Of a DNA stretch of 64,000 nucleotides, positions 58,603-64,000 are shown one piece after another. Both the position numbers and the translations under genes were made by a program. Numbering within the stretch: the first letter of the stretch is position 1; the number at the start of each line of letters is the position of its first letter. The DNA lies in IMG/VR virus record IMGVR_UViG_3300017731_002846, positions 41,905 to 105,904 of that record. One strand, given 5' to 3'. The notes under the pieces were generated by a model that saw only the letters and a program-made list of their open reading frames with translations, was not told where the DNA came from and did no database searches. The DNA is from a virus.

Positions 58603-61059
58603 TTATTGGCAACTTTCACATGTTCCGCCATTTTGCATAGCCTCTAAACTGCAGGCAGATGGATCATTTTCTTTTGAACCTTCATTGTTGTCACTAGATG
58701 TTGACTTCTCGATTTTACTTGCAGCCCTGTTTCTTAAATAATATGTAGTTTTTAAACCAGATTCCCAGCACGACATATATATGTCGTTTAAATACTTTAA
58801 AGATGTAGATTTATTATACAAGTTAAAGCTAACTGCTTGATCTATCCATTTTTGACGAACCGCATTAACCTCGATAAGCTTAAACATATCACGGTCAAAT
58901 GCCGTTTTGTACTTATTTATAATTTCTTCTGGTATAGAGCCATTTAAAAGGGAAAGATCCCCGTCTGAGTCTTTAACTATAGAGGCCATCTCGGCGCTCC
59001 ATAAACCTGCGGACTTCATATCATCAACAAAGTGAGGATTTGTAATATAAAAGTTGCCGCTTTTATTTTCGTAAACAAAAAGAACAGAGAAGTTCGGTTC
59101 GATGCTTTGCTCAACACCATTAATATATCCAATAGTAGCTGTAGGGGCGATAGCCATAACATTACTATTACGCATTCCGTGTTTAGCAATATGAGACCTT
59201 AGGGATTTCCAGTCATTTTTAAAACTTTCTCCCCTACCTAAGAATGGGCTCTTTTTATACTCAGATAAAACACTGTAAGAGTCAATTGGCAAAATGTTTT
59301 GACTCCATAAAGAGCCTTCATATGTCTTGTACCTACCTTTTTCTTTTGCAAGTTTACTACTGGCTGAAATCGCATGATAGGAATAAAACTCAAATAAATC
59401 ATCATTTAATTTTATAGCTTCGTCGCTATCAATGTTAATGTTCATCTTATGGCATATGTCGTGCAAGGCCATCATACCTAGACCAATTGGTCGGTTCCTT
59501 AAGTTAGAATTACTAGCTTCTTCTGTTGGGTAAAAATTAATATCTATAACGTTGTCCAGCATCCTTACCGCAGTATTGATTGTGGATTGAAGTTTGTCAT
59601 AATCTATAGTGTTGTTTTCTTTTAGGTGGTTTAATAAATTAATAGAACCCAAATTACAAACAGCAGTTTCTCCAGTTTTAGTTTTCTTGCCTGAAGAATA
59701 TTCGGAGGCTTTTGTGTGCAATGTGATTTCAGTACAAAGGTTACTGCTATGAACCACCCCTTCATGTTGATTTGTGTATCGAATATTACAGGGGTCTTTA
59801 AATGTACACCATGGGTGAGATGTCTCAAATAATACCTTGAGCATTTTTTTCCATAATTCTTTAGCTGGAATTATTCTATAATTTTTAATTAATCCTTTTT
59901 CCGCTTGGTCGCAAAGTTCGTTGTATCGATTGTCGAATTCTTGCCCGAAAAGATCATGAAGAGTTGTGCCATCTTCGAGCGCTGTATCTTTAGGGTCAAA
60001 GTAATACCATGCATCTTCATTTTGAACTCTACGCATAAATTCATCAGGAATCCAGGATGCAGTATTCATATCGTGACAACGCAACCTGTCATCCCCTGTG
60101 TTTCTACGGAGATTAAGGAAATCCTCAAAGTCCAAGTGCCAGGGTTCAAGGTATGCGCAGCCTGCACCTGGACGCTTACCTCCTTGATTTACAGCCACAA
60201 GTAAATCGTTATAAATCTTTAACCAAGGAACAATTCCACTAGAAATACCATTAGTTCCCTCAATATGAGAACCTGTAGAGCGAAAAGGGGTAACATCAAG
60301 GCCAAGACCACCAGCGTACTTTGATTTACGAGCCTCCTGCCAAGCTCCGTCAAAAATTCCGTCAATACTATCATCGAAAGTATTAAGATAGCAGGAGCTA
60401 AGCTGAGAGTGAGTAGTTCCACTATTGAATAAAGTTGGTGTGGAGGATGTATAAAGAAGTTGACTTAATAAGTCGTAAAACTCGATAGCTTTAGCGTTCT
60501 TATCTGTTTCGTTGATAGCAAGACCCATAGAAACCCGCATCCAAAAAGACTGAGGTGTCTCCATGATTTTATTATCCTGCCTGATAAAGTAGCGGTCATA
60601 GAGTATTTGTACACCAAGATATTTTAAATTTTTATCCCTTCTAATCTTTAATGATTCTGATAGTTGAGATAAGTCGAATTCTAGCAACCTTTTATCTAGC
60701 CTGTTTTCTTTTACTAATTTTTTAGTATTTTGTATAAAGCTTTTACGGTATTGCAATTTAAATGTATCTGAGTCCACCCCCTCTTTGAAGACCTCTTTGT
60801 ATAGGCAGTTTAATAGTAGACCAGCAGCAGCGTAAGAGTAGTTTGGCTCTTTTTCTATTTTTTCTCTTGCCGAAAAGACCAAAGCTTGATCTATTTCTTT
60901 TGATGTTATCTTGTCAAATAACTGCAATTGAGCATCTAAAACTATCTCACTAGGGGAAACATCCTCTATACCTTCGCATGCTCTTTGCGCACTCGCATTT
61001 ATTTTATCTACTATAAAGTCTTCTAACCTTCCGTTTCTTTTTTTTATTTTTATATCCAT
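58603..61059 (-). CDS. nrdA: Ribonucleotide reductase alpha subunit (class I)
   Basis: 818 residues. An N-terminal ATP-cone (KIKKRNGRLEDFIVDKINASAQRACEG) is followed by the catalytic barrel: SSCYLNT with the first redox Cys, SSNLCTEITLHT with the thiyl Cys and Glu, and AVCNLGSINL with the second redox Cys. IAPTATIGYINGVEQSIEPNF is the late signature, and the C-terminal CESCQ carries the shuttle pair. It reduces ribonucleotides with nrdB at 55-56 kb; three to four unrelated genes separate the two. A GTGTA motif starts 17 bp before the ATG. Confidence 0.96.
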   Translation of the reverse strand: MDIKIKKRNGRLEDFIVDKINASAQRACEGIEDVSPSEIVLDAQLQLFDKITSKEIDQALVFSAREKIEKEPNYSYAAAGLLLNCLYKEVFKEGVDSDTFKLQYRKSFIQNTKKLVKENRLDKRLLEFDLSQLSESLKIRRDKNLKYLGVQILYDRYFIRQDNKIMETPQSFWMRVSMGLAINETDKNAKAIEFYDLLSQLLYTSSTPTLFNSGTTHSQLSSCYLNTFDDSIDGIFDGAWQEARKSKYAGGLGLDVTPFRSTGSHIEGTNGISSGIVPWLKIYNDLLVAVNQGGKRPGAGCAYLEPWHLDFEDFLNLRRNTGDDRLRCHDMNTASWIPDEFMRRVQNEDAWYYFDPKDTALEDGTTLHDLFGQEFDNRYNELCDQAEKGLIKNYRIIPAKELWKKMLKVLFETSHPWCTFKDPCNIRYTNQHEGVVHSSNLCTEITLHTKASEYSSGKKTKTGETAVCNLGSINLLNHLKENNTIDYDKLQSTINTAVRMLDNVIDINFYPTEEASNSNLRNRPIGLGMMALHDICHKMNINIDSDEAIKLNDDLFEFYSYHAISASSKLAKEKGRYKTYEGSLWSQNILPIDSYSVLSEYKKSPFLGRGESFKNDWKSLRSHIAKHGMRNSNVMAIAPTATIGYINGVEQSIEPNFSVLFVYENKSGNFYITNPHFVDDMKSAGLWSAEMASIVKDSDGDLSLLNGSIPEEIINKYKTAFDRDMFKLIEVNAVRQKWIDQAVSFNLYNKSTSLKYLNDIYMSCWESGLKTTYYLRNRAASKIEKSTSSDNNEGSKENDPSACSLEAMQNGGTCESCQ

Positions 61060-61183
61060 GAGGTAGTTGTTTACACAATTGTAATTGTATATAATGAAAT
61101 ATCAACAATATTGATATTGTAAAAGCATTTTACAATAAAATACCGCGTATGGCAAGCAAAAAACTTGCTAAGTTATTAACAAT
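61060..61183 (-). other. Intergenic region with two hairpins upstream of nrdA
   Basis: 124 bp. Two AT-rich inverted repeats: 61098-61105 with 61111-61118 (8-bp arms, loop CAATA), and 61116-61124 with 61128-61136 (9-bp arms, loop GCA). They share a few bases, so they could be alternative structures or operator sites. No T-run follows, so termination is doubtful. No gene is seen in this stretch. Confidence 0.5.
61066..61076 (-). promoter_or_regulatory. GTGTA-type candidate promoter of nrdA
   Basis: GTGTAAACAAC on the minus strand, starting 17 bp before the ATG at 61059. The two hairpins of 61098-61136 lie just upstream. Confidence 0.5.
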
Positions 61184-62014
61184 TTACTCTTTAACGGCAG
61201 ATTCGGACCTAGACCAGTCTAGATCGCTCCTGACATTAAGGTTAATATCCCATGCGGATTTTAAAAGCTTGGGGTCTAAACCATTTTTTTCAAATGTTTT
61301 AATTAATGCGTTAAGATCTTTAGGGAAGCATGTCCCTCCGAATCCTTTATCTCCATCATGGCCAGGAACTTGAAAATGAGATTGCCCTATTCTTTTATCG
61401 CTCATAACTCCATTAATTATCGAGTGCCAGTCTAGCCCGAGTTTATCAATCAAAATGTGAATTTCGTTAAAGAAACTAACTTTTGTAGCAAAAAAGCAAT
61501 TAGCTATATACTTTACAGACTCAGATTCGTCACTTTTCATTAGAACTGTCTGAATATTAGGAAAAGCTTTATTGAATAATTGAATAACTTTATTGCCAAC
61601 ACTCTTCTTTTTTGTATAACCAACAATATGTCGATCCGCATTTAAGAAGTCTTCTTTAGCAAATTTAGCGGTTAGGAATTCAGGGGAATGAACTATATTT
61701 AAGCTGGGATGCTTTGATTGAAGAGATTTAGTAGTCCCAATTGGCACTGTTGATTTAATAATAAAGATAGCTTTCGAGCCAATGGACTCAATCTCCTCAA
61801 AGCATGATTCGATAATAGATAGATTACAGTCAGCGCCCATTGCATCTCTCATGGGAGTTGGAACACTAATGAAAATAAAATCCTGAAGCAATGTTTCCTC
61901 TAATGTGTTTTGGGATATGTTTGGGTTTTTATCAAAAACCTTTACATTATAAGTATTGAATCCATTAGCTATAGCCGAGCCAACGAAGCCATTGCCAATA
62001 ACCCCTATTTTCAT
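61184..62014 (-). CDS. UDP-sugar 6-dehydrogenase-like protein, short form
   Basis: 276 residues from MKIGVIGNGFVGSAIANGF. A Rossmann NAD site (GVIGNGFVGSA) and the middle domain of UDP-glucose/UDP-ManNAc dehydrogenases are present, with FISVPTPM, IKSTVPIGTTKSL, SPEFLTAKFAKED and the catalytic Cys in GFGGTCFPKDLNAL. The usual C-terminal UDP-binding domain (about 100-150 residues) is missing, yet the end is cleanly followed by nrdA's upstream region. It may be a shortened active form or use a different sugar nucleotide. ATG and upstream TAA overlap (TAATG). Confidence 0.85.
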   Translation of the reverse strand: MKIGVIGNGFVGSAIANGFNTYNVKVFDKNPNISQNTLEETLLQDFIFISVPTPMRDAMGADCNLSIIESCFEEIESIGSKAIFIIKSTVPIGTTKSLQSKHPSLNIVHSPEFLTAKFAKEDFLNADRHIVGYTKKKSVGNKVIQLFNKAFPNIQTVLMKSDESESVKYIANCFFATKVSFFNEIHILIDKLGLDWHSIINGVMSDKRIGQSHFQVPGHDGDKGFGGTCFPKDLNALIKTFEKNGLDPKLLKSAWDINLNVRSDLDWSRSESAVKE

Positions 62015-62922
62015 TATGGCCTGTTTTCTTCTATCCAATCTTCAAATTTTTGAATGGGGTTCCATTTAAGCATATTTTTAGCCTTATTGTTATCAGCCAA
62101 TGTCTCACGAGATTCTCCAGGCCTGGAATCGATATGAACATGATCTCCATCAACAAGTTTAACAATATCAAGAACTGAATGATTTGTGCCAGTACCGAGA
62201 TTAAACATTTCCCCGATAATTTCTTTGTTTTCTGATTCTCCAGCTAGGTACATAGCTTGGGCAATATCTTTAACATAAGTATAGTCTCTTGTTTGTAGAC
62301 CATCTCCTACCACCGTCATTGGTTTTCCAGCCTCCTTCTGCCTGAAGAATAACCCAACAACCGGAGCATAGTCTCCGGCTAAAGGTTGGCGTTCGCCGTA
62401 AACATTAAAGAAGCGAAATAAAACTGTTTCAACTCCAAAAAGTTTTGTATACATCTTGCACAATTCTTCGCAGTTAGCTTTACTAACCGAATAAGGATTT
62501 AAGCAATCATTGGGCATATCTTCTTTTAATGGAATAGGGTTTACTAAGCCATAACACGAAGAAGTGCCAGCAAACATAACCCTCTTGCATTTGTTTAGTC
62601 TAGCTGCCTGTAACACATTTACGGTTCCAAGGGAGTTATTTTTAACGGCATCAGATGGATCTTGTACACAAATTTGAATACGAGACCTTGCGGCTAAATG
62701 AAATACTAAATCCACACCTTTAAACAAGGGTTCTAATTTTTCAAAATCACAAATATCAACTTTATGATTTTCTGTATCATCTCTCCAGTTGAATTGGGTA
62801 TTTGCGGTAGAGGATTCATCATCAACAACTACGACATCATGACCAGCATTAATTAATATTTCAACAAGGTGGCTACCAATAAAACCAGCCCCTCCAGTAA
62901 CTAAACATTTCTTCTTAGACAT
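62014..62922 (-). CDS. galE: UDP-glucose 4-epimerase-like NAD-dependent sugar epimerase
   Basis: 302 residues. NAD-binding GGAGFIGSHLVEIL is at residues 10-23; VVDDESS, then FHLAARSRI and AGTSSCYG follow. PYSVSKANCEELCK gives the Tyr-x3-Lys pair, and FFNVYGERQ and GDGLQTRDYTYVKDIA are the later signatures. It belongs to the extended SDR epimerases, either 4-epimerase or a related UDP-sugar epimerase/decarboxylase. It shares the operon with the dehydrogenase and GDP-fucose genes. Confidence 0.82.
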   Translation of the reverse strand: MSKKKCLVTGGAGFIGSHLVEILINAGHDVVVVDDESSTANTQFNWRDDTENHKVDICDFEKLEPLFKGVDLVFHLAARSRIQICVQDPSDAVKNNSLGTVNVLQAARLNKCKRVMFAGTSSCYGLVNPIPLKEDMPNDCLNPYSVSKANCEELCKMYTKLFGVETVLFRFFNVYGERQPLAGDYAPVVGLFFRQKEAGKPMTVVGDGLQTRDYTYVKDIAQAMYLAGESENKEIIGEMFNLGTGTNHSVLDIVKLVDGDHVHIDSRPGESRETLADNNKAKNMLKWNPIQKFEDWIEENRP

Positions 62923-62926
62923 AAGT

Positions 62927-62937
62927 AATTATTACAC
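62927..62937 (-). promoter_or_regulatory. GTGTA-type candidate promoter of the sugar epimerase gene
   Basis: GTGTAATAATT on the minus strand, starting 15 bp before the ATG at 62922, inside the last codons of the fucose-synthase gene. Confidence 0.55.
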
Positions 62938-63876
62938 GTTATTTTGATACCATTTATAAGTTTTTTTAAGACCTTCTTTTAGTGTATGTTTTTGTGAGTA
63001 CCCTAGGTTTTTGATTCTTGAGTTATCCATCTTTTTCCTGAATGTACCGTCAGGTTTGGATGGGTCAAATGTCACCTCACCTTCGTACCCTATGATTTGC
63101 TTGATATTCTCAAGTAGGTCCCTGATGGACACCTCGTCTTCAGATCCACAGTTTAAGTGAGATATACCGGAAGAATATATGGATTTAGCACTAATACTCT
63201 CTAAGCAAAAAACAATTGCATCAGCCAAATCATCAACATATAAAAATTCTCTTAAAGGATTACCACTACCCCAAACTTCAACAGAATTAGAATTAGATAG
63301 TTTCGCTGCATTTACTTTATTAATAAAAGCAGGCAAGACATGCGATGTTTGGAGGTCGAAATTATCTCCAGGGCCATATAGGTTGCAAGGCATTAATGAA
63401 TAAAAGTTAGATCCGTATTGTTGGTAAAAAGCTTCACACATTTTAAGAGCCGCTATCTTTGCGATTGCATATGGCTCGTTAGTATTCTCTAGGACACCGG
63501 TAAGCAGGTACTCTTCCTTGATTGGTATATCTGCGTCTTTTGGATATATACAAGAAGACCCTAAATTAATTAGTTTTTGAACACCACTAGAATGGCTCGC
63601 CTTTATAATGTTAGAAGATATTTGTATGTTGTCATATATAAAATCAGCCCTATATGTGTTATTAGCTAAAATACCGCCAACCTTTGCTGCGCACAAAATA
63701 ACATAATCAAATCTTTCCTGGGAAAATAGACTATCAACACTTTCTTGATTTGATAAATCTACCTGGTTTCTTGTTTTGGTGACAATATTATCGTAACCAG
63801 AAGATTGTAGTTTATTTACAACCGAGGATCCGACCATACCTCGATGACCAGCAACGAAGATCTTTGAGCTTTTCAC
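62932..63876 (-). CDS. fcl: GDP-L-fucose synthase
   Basis: 314 residues from a GTG overlapping the gmd stop. KIFVAGHRGMVGSSVV binds NADP; YVILCAAKVGGILANNTYRADFI, then LGSSCIYPKDADIPIKEEYLL, EPYAIAKIAALKMCEAF with the Tyr-x3-Lys pair, and MPCNLYGPGDNFDLQTSHVLPA are all standard for this enzyme. It makes GDP-L-fucose from the 4-keto-6-deoxy sugar produced by gmd. It supplies the fucosyltransferase-like proteins of the island. Confidence 0.96.
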   Translation of the reverse strand: MKSSKIFVAGHRGMVGSSVVNKLQSSGYDNIVTKTRNQVDLSNQESVDSLFSQERFDYVILCAAKVGGILANNTYRADFIYDNIQISSNIIKASHSSGVQKLINLGSSCIYPKDADIPIKEEYLLTGVLENTNEPYAIAKIAALKMCEAFYQQYGSNFYSLMPCNLYGPGDNFDLQTSHVLPAFINKVNAAKLSNSNSVEVWGSGNPLREFLYVDDLADAIVFCLESISAKSIYSSGISHLNCGSEDEVSIRDLLENIKQIIGYEGEVTFDPSKPDGTFRKKMDNSRIKNLGYSQKHTLKEGLKKTYKWYQNNV

Positions 63877-64000
63877 TGAGATAAAATAGCGTAATCGTTT
63901 TCGTACATTTTTTTAACAAGACCATAAAAATCAGTCTTACGTGACCAGCCGATTTCTTTTTCAGCCAAACTGCAATCTCCGCAAAGCTCATGAACTTCAG
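63873..64000 (-). CDS. gmd: GDP-mannose 4,6-dehydratase, C-terminal end (runs off right edge)
   Basis: The last 41 residues, EVHELCGDCSLAEKEIGW followed by RKTDFYGLVKKMYENDYAIL, match the end of GDP-mannose 4,6-dehydratase (usually L-x-G-D-x-x-K-A-x-x-x-L-G-W). The stop TGA overlaps the fcl GTG. It catalyses the first step from GDP-D-mannose to GDP-L-fucose. Most of the gene lies outside the window. Confidence 0.85.
   Translation of the reverse strand, partial: EVHELCGDCSLAEKEIGWSRKTDFYGLVKKMYENDYAILSQ

Noticed and set aside
61149-61373. Plus-strand frame after nrdA
   Set aside because: Lies antisense to the dehydrogenase end; no function signature or ribosome site.
1-64000. tRNA genes
   Set aside because: No cloverleaf was recognised by eye apart from the tRNA-like end of tmRNA; a tRNA scan would be decisive.

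Overview
This window is a segment of a large, AT-rich, double-stranded DNA tailed-phage genome, probably marine. It carries long tail-fibre genes, a holin-like protein, a near-complete replication and recombination set (split DNA polymerase III alpha, DnaB helicase, DnaG-type primase, RecA, nucleases), ribonucleotide reductase, dUTPase, a UV-damage endonuclease and a tmRNA. Almost all genes read on the minus strand with stop/start overlaps; only a two-gene operon at 3150-4258 reads on the plus strand. No capsid, portal or terminase gene is present, so this is part of a larger genome. A planctomycete/verrucomicrobium-type DUF1501 Tat protein and a chlamydia-like (class Ic-like) ribonucleotide reductase beta subunit suggest a host in the Planctomycetota-Verrucomicrobiota-Chlamydiota group. 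That host assignment is inference.

Layout. 1-3059: start of a cytosine-5 DNA methyltransferase, small membrane and outer-membrane-like proteins, a Holliday-resolvase-related endonuclease, dUTPase. 3150-4258 (plus): APS-kinase-like/adenylyltransferase fusion and a 7Fe ferredoxin. 4324-6949: a 50-residue phage protein, tmRNA, UvdE, an SSB-like small protein, a deoxyribosyltransferase-like enzyme. 6992-16135: tail-fibre and fibre-assembly genes, one ending in an S74 chaperone domain. 16174-31449: Clp unfoldase, then replication (Pol core, small protein, DnaQ-like exonuclease, separate PHP domain, membrane protein, DUF1501, PD-(D/E)XK nuclease, primase, DnaB, VSR-like nuclease, RecA). 31492-33911: adhesin-like fibre and holin-like protein. 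33926-53770: a roughly 20-kb glycan island with GDP-mannose 3,5-epimerase, about fifteen glycosyltransferase-like genes, five clear and one possible sulfotransferase, and three methyltransferase-like genes, interrupted by a GHKL ATPase gene that contains an in-frame stop. 53767-61059: J-domain protein, RNR beta and alpha, Nudix hydrolase, membrane-anchored subtilisin, a u-spanin-like lipoprotein. 61184-64000: UDP-sugar dehydrogenase, sugar epimerase, GDP-L-fucose synthase and the end of GDP-mannose 4,6-dehydratase.

How it fits together. The sugar-nucleotide genes would supply GDP-fucose, GDP-galactose and a UDP-uronate; the APS-kinase-like protein could supply PAPS; and the island could build a sulfated, methylated, fucose-containing glycan on virion or host surface. 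Two promoter classes can be read directly. The first is TTGACW-17 bp-TATAAT-like sites whose predicted start point is often at or within a few bases of the start codon. The second is a GTGTA motif about 15 bp upstream of many start codons with no -35 element, a candidate phage-specific promoter.
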